This document shows, in pieces, positions 53,124 through 59,432 of a stretch of DNA of 64,000 nt; position 1 is the stretch's first letter; every line of letters starts with the position of its first letter. The translations under genes and the position numbers were made by a program. The notes beneath the pieces are model-generated. The model had not been told where the DNA came from, searched no databases, and saw only the letters and a program-made list of their open reading frames with translations. Source of the DNA: Halopenitus persicus (GTDB lineage Archaea; Halobacteriota; Halobacteria; Halobacteriales; Haloferacaceae); NCBI RefSeq assembly GCF_002355635.1, contig NZ_AP017558.1, positions 558,001-622,000 on the forward strand, written 5' to 3'.

Positions 53124-53372
53124 ATGGGTAACATGTGTGATGGGGGTCCAGATGTTACACTGGAAGGAACGCAAAGCGACGGAATTCGAGAGTTCACGCT
53201 CTCTGAATGTTCGACTAGGCTTCCAGTTGATCTGGGGATCTACAGCGACGATTACAGTCCCGTCCGTACGAAACGGTTGTGCGGAGGTACCGAAATGGAG
53301 TATCTGACCTTCGGCGCCGAATGCGGCTACGCAACGGTTGACGAAGACCCACCGATTGGTCTCCCCCCTTAA
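53124..53372 (+). CDS. Small cysteine-containing protein upstream of the JAMM protease gene
   Basis: 82 aa from ATG 53124 (MGNMCDGGPDVTLEGTQSDG), or three codons shorter from ATG 53133. Predicted mostly beta from alternation of polar and apolar residues (REFTLSEC, EMEYLTFGAECGYATV). Four Cys, in MCDGG, SECS, RLCGG and AECGY. It ends in DEDPPIGLPP and has no Gly-Gly tail of a ubiquitin-like modifier. It has no signal peptide or membrane helix. It is 21 bases upstream of the JAMM gene and shares its promoter. I do not recognise the family; a substrate or partner role is only a guess. Confidence 0.55.
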   Translation: MGNMCDGGPDVTLEGTQSDGIREFTLSECSTRLPVDLGIYSDDYSPVRTKRLCGGTEMEYLTFGAECGYATVDEDPPIGLPP

Positions 53373-53393
53373 CACGTATCCAACACGATTAGG

Positions 53394-54380
53394 ATGTCCG
53401 ACGATTCGTTCCACTCGTCAAGCCAGGACTTCGAGGCAGTTGGAGACGAGAGTGCGCAAGGAGACGAGAGTGCGCAAGGAGACGGAGAGGAGCAAGTTGA
53501 CTCACAGGACGAACCTTCGGAGTCGCGATTTGCGAGGTTACTGGACCGGGTCGCTGAGGACAACCCACCAACGACGTCGGACGATTTAGGGACACAGACG
53601 ACGGCCGAGGACAGCCGGGAAGACGAACCTCCGGAGTCACGATTTGCGAGGTTACTGGACCGGGTCGCTGCGGACGACCCTCCAACGACGTCGGACGACT
53701 CAGGGACACAGACGACGGCCGAGAACAGCCGGGAGGTGGTGGTTGAAACGCGATTAGCGGCGGCCCGGGACATACTCACAGAACGTTTCGAACGGCTAGA
53801 ATCCGATACGAACGTTGTACTTAACGGAACGCCGTCGAGTGCCACGGCCAAGCGATCACTCCTTGCTGCAACAGTTCTGGTCGTTACTATCGGCGGTGGG
53901 GGATTGGGTGTCTGGGTTGCGTTGCCTGAACTCGGCGTCGATGGGTCTGACCCAGTTGTGTCAAATACGGCGGGTGGGGCTGGGACACCAGAGTCAATTG
54001 CGTTGCCGGTTGATGAAGCGAGGTATTTGAACCGACTGTTTACGGAAGCAAATCACGAAATCGCCTACTGCGGCCAACTCTCCGCCGAGGAGACTCCATC
54101 CGTGTTAACTGTCTGGAAGGCTGATACGGTCCAATCTAACCGTGAGCGAATTCAATTCGATACCCAGAATTGTCCGGCAACGACACCGAATGTGCTCGTG
54201 CATACGCATCCAAATGGCGTACTCAAATTATCGGAACGTGACAAACAGACACTTGCCAATCATTCCGCCGAGTTCATGTGTGTCCAAGGCGGGGAACTTC
54301 GGATCCAACCAAGTCGAGAGTTGAGGTCCTTCGCGTGTTATCAGCAAACCCACGGCGAGGACGGCGAACTAGTGCTATAG
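53394..54380 (+). CDS. Membrane-anchored JAMM/MPN metalloprotease-like protein, C-terminus clipped by IS630
   Basis: 328 aa. Residues 1-42 are acidic and disordered, including a doubled ESAQGD. Residues 43-76 and 81-114 are two copies of a 34-residue repeat starting ESRFARLLDRVA and ending TAEDSRE/TAENSRE. One membrane helix lies at about 155-177 (LLAATVLVVTIGGGGLGVWV). Residues about 205-328 hold a JAMM site: E222 in HEIAYCGQ, then H270-x-H272-x7-S280-x2-D283 (HTHPNGVLKLSERD). Four Cys accompany it. Charges around the helix suggest a cytosolic N-terminus and an external protease domain. The stop codon is created by the IS630 insertion; without it 12 more residues (SRVPVILAHEQT) would follow. 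Family name otherwise unknown. Confidence 0.75.
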   Translation: MSDDSFHSSSQDFEAVGDESAQGDESAQGDGEEQVDSQDEPSESRFARLLDRVAEDNPPTTSDDLGTQTTAEDSREDEPPESRFARLLDRVAADDPPTTSDDSGTQTTAENSREVVVETRLAAARDILTERFERLESDTNVVLNGTPSSATAKRSLLAATVLVVTIGGGGLGVWVALPELGVDGSDPVVSNTAGGAGTPESIALPVDEARYLNRLFTEANHEIAYCGQLSAEETPSVLTVWKADTVQSNRERIQFDTQNCPATTPNVLVHTHPNGVLKLSERDKQTLANHSAEFMCVQGGELRIQPSRELRSFACYQQTHGEDGELVL

Positions 54381-54386
54381 TAGACA

Positions 54387-54878
54387 TTAGAAATAATTGC
54401 TCACTTTTGGGAGCGACAGCTGGTCAAGAGCGGTATCGATCGCCGTCGTGAGTTCATCGAGCGAGTCAAAGAATCGGTTGCTCAGAGCGTCCTGGAGTTG
54501 TCGCCAGCACTCTTCGACAGGATTGAGTTCCGGCGAATACGCAGGTAACGTGACGAAGGCGAGGTCGTCACGGGCCGCCAGGTCCGTGACGGCCGACGCC
54601 TGGAAGTACGACGCCCCATCTAGCACGACGATCAAGTCTTCTTCAAATTCTTTGCATAACGCGAGAATGAAATGTTTTGCGTGGTCGGCGGTGACGTACT
54701 CGGTGAACCGCGAGAAAAAGCAGTCACCGTTTTCGGTGACTGCGCCGAGTAGACACGTCCAGTCACGTTGGCCAGAGAGTTCGACGCTCGGCCGCGTGCC
54801 GCGCGGAAACCACGCGGCACGCGGCTCGACCTGGACAGATTTTTTCGTCTGATCGATACAGACTACTGTGGCGTCCAT
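54387..54878 (-). CDS. IS630 transposase, DDE catalytic part (orfB)
   Basis: 163 aa as its own frame from ATG 54878. It starts MDATVVCIDQTKKSVQVEP with the first catalytic Asp in CIDQT, contains LLGAVTENGDCFFSRFTEYV, the second Asp in LIVVLDGASYFQASAV, and LPAYSPELNPVEECWRQLQ with the final Glu: the DDE set of IS630/Tc1-mariner enzymes. It most likely joins the upstream HTH part through -1 frameshifting at a run of seven A around 54891-54897, where the frames overlap. Confidence 0.88.
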   Translation of the reverse strand: MDATVVCIDQTKKSVQVEPRAAWFPRGTRPSVELSGQRDWTCLLGAVTENGDCFFSRFTEYVTADHAKHFILALCKEFEEDLIVVLDGASYFQASAVTDLAARDDLAFVTLPAYSPELNPVEECWRQLQDALSNRFFDSLDELTTAIDTALDQLSLPKVSNYF

Positions 54879-55387
54879 CTCCGCTCGCTTTTTTTGATCT
54901 CGTCGTGGAACTCTTCTTGGTCGGATTCTTCAGATTCAGCGGCTGTACGTCGAGGTTTTTGATAGCTGAGTCCAGCTTCTTTCAGCAACCGCCGACAACT
55001 CGGGGCAGAGTACTCGACGCCGTAGGTTTCTTCGAGAAATTCCTGAACGAGCGCCGGCGTCCACGCCGGCGCGTCGATCCCAACTTCCTCGGGCGGTTCA
55101 TGAACAGTTCGTTCGAACTCTTTTTGCTGTGATTCTGAGAGCTTTCGTTTTCTCCCAGATCGATGAGCATCAGACACAGCTTGCTCAAACGGTTCGTCCG
55201 TATCAAGTCGCATTAACCAGCTGTAGATCGTTCTTCGCCCGGTATCGTGCCACTCTGCAAGTTCGGTCTGCGTTACACCGTTTTTGTACGCAATCGCCGC
55301 TAACAACCGTTGAGTCGGCTTGTTTCCGTCAACATTGTCGAGGGCGTCTTGGAGTTCTTCGACGGAGATCTCGTCGAGATGATCCAT
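54863..55387 (-). CDS. IS630 transposase, N-terminal HTH part (orfA)
   Basis: 174 aa from ATG 55387 (MDHLDEISVEELQDALDNVD); a slightly longer frame is possible. It has the IS630 helix-turn-helix pair: KPTQRLLAAIAYKNGVTQTE with LAEWHDTGRRTIYSWLMRLD, then the winged-helix block (GIDAPAWTPALVQEFLEETY, SAPSCRRLLKEAGLSYQKPR). It ends in zero frame at RRWTPQ just after a run of seven A on its sense strand. Frameshifting there would fuse it to the catalytic part. Confidence 0.88.
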   Translation of the reverse strand: MDHLDEISVEELQDALDNVDGNKPTQRLLAAIAYKNGVTQTELAEWHDTGRRTIYSWLMRLDTDEPFEQAVSDAHRSGRKRKLSESQQKEFERTVHEPPEEVGIDAPAWTPALVQEFLEETYGVEYSAPSCRRLLKEAGLSYQKPRRTAAESEESDQEEFHDEIKKSERRWTPQ

Positions 55388-55469
55388 TGAGTATAGCAAC
55401 AGTCTTTGAGCGGAAAGTTCTAACGATTACTATATCTCGGGTCCCGGTTATTCTGGCCCACGAACAAAC

Positions 55470-55660
55470 ATGACCCGCCAGGTGTGCGGTCGTAGCGCAG
55501 TTCTCGACCCGCAAATCGGTGAGCGATCGAGGACGTGAAACCATCATCTGCTGAGGACTTCAACAAAGCCCTCCGTGAGGGTGATGGTGTGGAACAGCTG
55601 AGATTCTATCAGCGTGTTGTTGGCTTTCCGAAACGGATGGCTGACTCGCCACTTAAATAG
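55470..55660 (+). pseudogene. Broken third gene of the JAMM operon
   Basis: ATG 55470 overlaps the original JAMM stop (ATGA), the usual sign of a coupled next gene. The frame gives MTRQVCGRSAVLDPQIGERS and soon stops (55538). A second frame from GTG 55535 continues as VKPSSAEDFNKALREGDGVE and then LRFYQRVVGFPKRMADSPLK to a stop at 55660. The pieces look like one gene carrying at least one frameshift, probably with an internal deletion. I cannot identify the family. Confidence 0.45.
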
Positions 55661-55707
55661 ACGGGTGGGTCTCAACGAGCGCTCACCGAAAAAGTATGGA
55701 ACGGTGT

Positions 55708-56136
55708 TCAATTAGGTGATTCAATGACGCCGAGTTGTTCCATAACGCTCATCGTATCAAACTTGGATACGGACTCAATAATTTCGCCATTCTCTACGTA
55801 ATGGATGACGATCCCGGTGAACTCTAACCGGTCGTCAGTGGGAGGTATCTCCCTGAATTCACCCTTGTGCGTCCCCTTGATACGAAAATGTTCAACGATC
55901 GCATCGTCACCGACGATCCGATCTTCAACTGTAATCGAGATGTCGGGGAATGCTTTGCTATACTCAGCCACGTACGTTTTAAACGCGTCTCTCCCCTCGA
56001 TCGGTTCGTCGGCGCCAGGGGTTTGAACGGCGTAGTCGCGAGGAATCTCCTCTTCAACCACGGTCATGTCTCCATCTCCAAACGCTTCCTTCCAGACTCG
56101 GTCTAACACTTCGGTGTCTACGGTCTTTGCTGACAT
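55708..56136 (-). CDS. SnoaL-like/ester-cyclase family protein (NTF2 fold)
   Basis: 142 aa from ATG 56136 (MSAKTVDTEVLDRVWKEAFG); a GTG- or ATG-started form six residues longer is possible. The pattern is that of SnoaL-like proteins: a first helix pair with WKEAFGDGDMTVVEEEIPRDYAV, then GRDAFKTYVAEYSKAFPDI, the strand ISITVEDRIVGDDAIVEHFRIKGTHKG, and FTGIVIHYVENGEIIESVSKFD. It forms a cone-shaped pocket; substrate unknown. GC and codon use are lower than in the core chromosome, as for its neighbours in the island. Confidence 0.85.
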   Translation of the reverse strand: MSAKTVDTEVLDRVWKEAFGDGDMTVVEEEIPRDYAVQTPGADEPIEGRDAFKTYVAEYSKAFPDISITVEDRIVGDDAIVEHFRIKGTHKGEFREIPPTDDRLEFTGIVIHYVENGEIIESVSKFDTMSVMEQLGVIESPN

Positions 56137-56429
56137 TGTTACCCCGCTCTCCATCCAATCGGATTCATTAGCTTCCGCGAATCCGAACTGGATAGACTGA
56201 ATACTACAAAATCACGCCTCAAATCAGTTCTTGACAGATACATACCAACTCCCTGGAAAATTCTCAACTCTTATGAACGTCGTCTTTTCTCAGTATACTG
56301 TGATACCCCCTGATGTGGCACGAACGGGGCATAGAGGGCATCACCTCCGAATGAGACGGCTCTGTTCAAATCCTACTTTCCAGACATGTCTTTGCCTGAA
56401 ACAACCGCTCGATGAGATCTGTGGAGTGA
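56137..56429. other. AT-rich gap without genes
   Basis: 293 bases between the SnoaL-like and amphi-Trp genes. A plus-strand open frame of about 100 codons shows no family features and ends inside the amphi-Trp gene antisense, so I do not call it. Confidence 0.45.
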
Positions 56430-56717
56430 CTACTCGATTTCTAACTGACCACTTCCGCCACCTTCCTCACCGTCGTTCTCGTCCCATTCGACTTCGAACT
56501 CGATACTTCGTTCAGTCATGTTGCCGGTCGGGCCTTCGCGTTCAGCTTTGACCTCGAACGTCGGTCGGGCAGGGGGATTCAGTGTTACAGACTCGGAGCC
56601 CGCTTTCAGGGTGATCGCGTCACCGCTGTCCAGATTGTCCGCGACTTTCCGAAGGTACGATGCAATCTCTTCTCGACTCTGGTCGCTCTCTGACTTGAAC
56701 AGGACTTCTTCAGGCAT
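56430..56717 (-). CDS. Amphi-Trp domain protein
   Basis: 95 aa. It matches the short amphi-Trp family seen in many haloarchaea: MPEEVLFKSESDQSREEIAS, YLRKVADNLDSGDAITLKAG, then SVTLNPPARPTFEVKAEREG and SIEFEVEWDE followed by an acidic tail with a Gly run. It has a helix-plus-beta layout. Function is not established. It is the last gene before the tRNA-Ile end of the island. Confidence 0.8.
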   Translation of the reverse strand: MPEEVLFKSESDQSREEIASYLRKVADNLDSGDAITLKAGSESVTLNPPARPTFEVKAEREGPTGNMTERSIEFEVEWDENDGEEGGGSGQLEIE

Positions 56718-56864
56718 ACAAACATACTATACTACCCTCACCGATAAGCCCACCCACTGTATCGACAGAGCAAATGAGGCCACCTCTAACGCGCGAATGG
56801 ACGTTTCTCTCAGGGTAATTGGGAACGAAGTTAGGTGGCTGGGGAGGATACAGCCCCTAACACG

Positions 56865-56883
56865 CCACGGCCAAAGACCGTGG
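56865..56883 (-). terminator. Hairpin downstream of tRNA-Ile
   Basis: CCACGG-CCAAAGA-CCGTGG, a 6-base stem starting 11 bases past the tRNA 3' end. A larger imperfect hairpin (GTTAGGTGGCTG with CAGCCCCTAAC) lies at 56830-56860. Either may shape the tRNA transcript end. Confidence 0.4.
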
Positions 56884-56893
56884 ACGCTGTAGG

Positions 56894-56967
56894 TGGGCCA
56901 ACACGGATTTGAACCGTGGACCTCCCGGTTATCAGCCGAGCGCTCAACCTGACTGAGCTATTGGCCC
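56894..56967 (-). tRNA. tRNA-Ile (anticodon GAT)
   Basis: 74 bases on the minus strand. The acceptor stem GGGCCAA pairs with TTGGCCC, discriminator A; the D arm is AGCTCAGTCAGGTTGAGC, the anticodon stem-loop CTCGG-CTGATAA-CCGGG gives GAT, and the T arm is CACGGTTCAAATCCGTG. CCA is not encoded. No intron. Confidence 0.96.
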
Positions 56968-57086
56968 AGGTGAGCGCATTCACCGCTTGCGGGGGTAAGA
57001 GTTTAAGGGTTTCCTTTTCGAGATCGTCGCGCAGTCCGTCGGTTTTCCCCACGGTATCGATCGACGTACTCGGAGCCACCGCGCCG

Positions 57087-57785
57087 TCAGCGATCGTCCG
57101 TCGACCGCGTTTCGTCGTCCGCGGGCTCCTCGTCGGTCCCGTCCTCCACGGTGTAATCGACGTCGACCACGTCGTCATCCCCCCGGTCGGTTCCGGAACC
57201 GGCACCGGGGCTCGATCCGGACCGGGGACCCGGCCCATCGGCTGCACTACCGTCTTCGGTTTCGTCACTGGCACCCGGCTGCGTGGCTCCGCCGAATCCG
57301 CCGCCGGAACCGCCGAATCCGCCGCCGAAGGCACCACCGCCGGCGCCGCCGAACTCGTCGCCGTCGGGAAACCCGCCGATGTAGACGTTCCCGCTGAGGA
57401 ATCCGTCGGTCCGGCGGTCGAGGTAGGGGACGAGGACGAAGCGCTTCGTCACCGCCCGGATGGGGATCCGGGTCGGCGGGAACGCGAGCAGGAACCCGAT
57501 CGCGTCGGTGACGAGCCCGGGCGTGAGCAGGAAGGCGCCCGCCGTGATGAGCAAGGCCCCGTCGAGCAGCTCGTTCGTCGGCGGCTCGCCGCGTGCGGCC
57601 TTCCGCTGGAGTCGAGCGAGCGTGTGACGCCCCTCGGCGCGGACGAGCAGCATCCCCAACAGCGCCGTGAGCACGACCAGGGCGACGGTGAGCTGCCAGC
57701 CGAGGTGGTCGGCCACGACGACGAGGAACAGCGCGTCCGCAAGCGGGATCAAAAGAAGGAGCGCGATCAGATAGCGCAGGCGCAT
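57087..57785 (-). CDS. FxsA family membrane protein
   Basis: 232 aa from ATG 57785 (MRLRYLIALLLLIPLADALF). Two N-terminal helices are followed by the FxsA core: WQLTVALVVLTALLGMLLVR, then ELLDGALLITAGAFLLTPGLVTDAIGFLLAFPPTR, the hallmark of the family. The C-terminal third is a Gly-rich and acidic disordered tail of about 100 residues. FxsA in E. coli overcomes exclusion of phage T7 by the F plasmid; the normal role is unknown. The gene lies outside the island, next to the fresh IS6 insertion. Confidence 0.9.
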   Translation of the reverse strand: MRLRYLIALLLLIPLADALFLVVVADHLGWQLTVALVVLTALLGMLLVRAEGRHTLARLQRKAARGEPPTNELLDGALLITAGAFLLTPGLVTDAIGFLLAFPPTRIPIRAVTKRFVLVPYLDRRTDGFLSGNVYIGGFPDGDEFGGAGGGAFGGGFGGSGGGFGGATQPGASDETEDGSAADGPGPRSGSSPGAGSGTDRGDDDVVDVDYTVEDGTDEEPADDETRSTDDR

Positions 57786-57833
57786 ACCTCGGGGTTCACG
57801 ACGGGGCCCCATAGCCCTTTTCGTCGGAGATGA

Positions 57834-58530
57834 AGTCGTGTTTAGTTAACTATGAAAAGTGAGGCGTGATGATTTCTGAGTGGTCTATGCCCGAAATCAC
57901 ACGCCTCAGCGGTGGTTGCGACTGGATCGATTTGGATTTTGTGGAGCGCGAGCGGACACCCCGATCGGCGATGAAGCTTGGTATTCAACTTCACGTTGCT
58001 GGTCTCTCACTTTCGAATACCATCTCGATTCTTGATAAGTTGGGTGTCACACGCAGCCGAAAAGCCGTCCACGATTGGGTACAGAAAGCCGATCTGCAAC
58101 TTGACGGAGGTGCCAATCCGGAACAAGTGGCGGTTGATGAGAGCGTGATCCGAATCAATGATCAGCAGTACTGGTTGTACGCGGCGGTCGATCCATCTAC
58201 AAACCACTTCCTTCATATTCGGCTCTTTTCCACGTATACGACTGCAGTAACTGAGATCTTTCTCAGAGAGCTCCGTGAGAAACACGATGTTGATGACACG
58301 CTATTTCTTGTCGATGATGCGGATTGGTTGCAAACCGCGCTCCAACGACACGGCCTCGATTTCAGATACGAACGCCACGGAAATCGTAACAGCGTCGAAC
58401 GTATCTTCCGTGAGATAAAACGACGCACCTCTTCGTTCTCAAACTGTTTTAGCCACGTTGATCCAAGCACAGCTGAAACGTGGTTACACACCTTCGCCGT
58501 CTGGCACAATGCTACAAACTAAACACGACT
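57834..58530 (+). mobile_element. IS6-family insertion sequence, intact, with 8-bp target duplication
   Basis: 697 bases. Both ends carry the 14-base inverted repeat AGTCGTGTTTAGTT, and both flanks carry the direct repeat GGAGATGA (57826-57833 and 58531-58538), an 8-base duplication as expected for IS6. The perfect duplication and intact frame show a recent insertion. It lies between fxsA and the DUF1405 gene and interrupts no recognised gene. Confidence 0.95.
57869..58522 (+). CDS. IS6-family transposase
   Basis: 217 aa from ATG 57869. The N-terminus has an HTH region (GIQLHVAGLSLSNTISILDK, VTRSRKAVHDWVQKADLQ). The DDE catalytic acids are in VAVDESVIRIND, LFLVDDADWLQTAL and ERHGNRNSVERIFREIKRRT. 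The C-terminal segment ends TFAVWHNATN. Length and motifs are complete, so it should be active by replicative transposition. The decayed copy at 52.4 kb is about 80 percent alike by eye. Confidence 0.93.
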   Translation: MISEWSMPEITRLSGGCDWIDLDFVERERTPRSAMKLGIQLHVAGLSLSNTISILDKLGVTRSRKAVHDWVQKADLQLDGGANPEQVAVDESVIRINDQQYWLYAAVDPSTNHFLHIRLFSTYTTAVTEIFLRELREKHDVDDTLFLVDDADWLQTALQRHGLDFRYERHGNRNSVERIFREIKRRTSSFSNCFSHVDPSTAETWLHTFAVWHNATN

Positions 58531-58619
58531 GGAGATGAGGGGCAACGGCGACGCCGCGGCGCGGTGACCGAATCGTCCGGGACCGCCACCGCTTTGTGAG
58601 GCGGCGACGACCCACGACT

Positions 58620-59375
58620 ATGGCACGCGGGTCCACCGTCGAATCGACCGACTCGGCCGCCCCTCCCGAACCGAGCCGGGAACGGGGGGCACCGCGGGAC
58701 CAGCCGGATCGACTGCCGCTCCCGCGGTGGGCTGCGCCCCTCCCGGCGCGACTCGAGACGGTCGCGCTCCGGCTGGTTTGGATCATCGTCGCGATCAACC
58801 TCGTCGGGACCGCCTTCGGGTTCTGGTACTACCGGTTCCAGTTCGAGCAGATCGCACCCCGGTGGTGGATCTTCGTCCCGGACAGCCCCGGCGCCACGCT
58901 GTTCATCGCGCTCGCGCTCGCGGCGTGGGCGATCGGCCGACCGAACGACACCCTCGCGTCGCTGGCGTTCGTCGGAAACATCAAGCTCGGCCTGTGGACC
59001 CCGTACGTGTTGGTTGCGTTCGCGCCGGGATTCCTCGAGTTCACCGCGGTGCCGATGTACCTCTTTCTGTTCTGGAGCCACATCGCGATGGCCGTCCAGG
59101 CGTTCGTCCTTCACCGGATCTCGGGGTTCCCGCTGCACGCGATCGCGATCGCCGCGGCGTGGTACACGGTCGACCTGCTGTTCGATTACTTCGTCCCGCT
59201 CGGCGGACAGGTCACGCACACGTCGCTGCCGTACGCGGGCTCAATGCCGTGGTTCACGACGACCGTGCTCCAGGTCGCGGCCGCGGGCGCCGTCGCGTTG
59301 ACGATCGCTCCGATCGCGTGGCTGTTGGCGACCCGGATCCGGATCGTCGCGACCGGCGGACACGCCTGGGAGTGA
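58620..59375 (+). CDS. DUF1405 family membrane protein
   Basis: 251 aa from ATG 58620. After about 40 disordered residues there are six or seven helices. Family-like blocks are LVWIIVAINLVGTAFGFWYY, FVPDSPGATLFIALALAAWA, FVGNIKLGLWTPYVLVAF and FLFWSHIAMAVQAFVLHRI. These match DUF1405 (YpjA-like) proteins found in Bacillus and haloarchaea. No function is known. A short spacer separates it from the IS6 end. Confidence 0.85.
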   Translation: MARGSTVESTDSAAPPEPSRERGAPRDQPDRLPLPRWAAPLPARLETVALRLVWIIVAINLVGTAFGFWYYRFQFEQIAPRWWIFVPDSPGATLFIALALAAWAIGRPNDTLASLAFVGNIKLGLWTPYVLVAFAPGFLEFTAVPMYLFLFWSHIAMAVQAFVLHRISGFPLHAIAIAAAWYTVDLLFDYFVPLGGQVTHTSLPYAGSMPWFTTTVLQVAAAGAVALTIAPIAWLLATRIRIVATGGHAWE

Positions 59376-59387
59376 TCCTCGCGACGA

Positions 59388-59432
59388 CGCGCTCGAGGCG
59401 TCCCTACCGCTCGAGGCGTCCCTACCGCTCGA
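59388..59432. repeat. 18-bp tandem duplication between DUF1405 and TatD-like genes
   Basis: CGCTCGAGGCGTCCCTAC occurs twice in tandem from about 59390, followed by a partial third copy that lies in the 3' codons of the TatD-like gene. Confidence 0.8.

Larger units (their letters stand above)
54378..55432 (-). mobile_element. IS630-family insertion sequence, complete
   Basis: 1055 bases flanked by TA at 54376-54377 and 55433-55434, the target duplication of this family. Ends are imperfect inverted repeats: TAGTAGACATTAGAA on the left against the reverse complement of TTCTAACGATTACTA on the right. It carries two overlapping frames for one transposase. It inserted in the last codons of the JAMM gene in opposite orientation. 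Confidence 0.88.
51264..56967. mobile_element. Putative tRNA-Ile-bounded genomic island, decayed
   Basis: About 5.7 kb of lower-GC DNA lying between a tRNA-Ile relic and the intact gene in the same orientation. It contains a Tat-secreted fasciclin protein, an IS6 relic, a small JAMM protease operon, an IS630 element, two orphan small genes, and no surviving integrase. The arrangement fits integration or duplication at a tRNA gene followed by decay. Excision competence is unlikely. Confidence 0.5.

Noticed and set aside
53124-53372. Ubiquitin-like modifier for the JAMM protease
   Set aside because: Tempting by position, but the C-terminus is GLPP rather than Gly-Gly and a beta-grasp fold cannot be shown by eye; left as unknown.
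53058-53414. 118-codon minus-strand frame opposite the small Cys protein
   Set aside because: It runs into the IS6 relic and lacks a promoter; the plus frame has a well-placed TATA box and fits the operon.
56231-56551. 106-codon plus-strand frame before the amphi-Trp gene
   Set aside because: No recognisable features and it overlaps amphi-Trp antisense.
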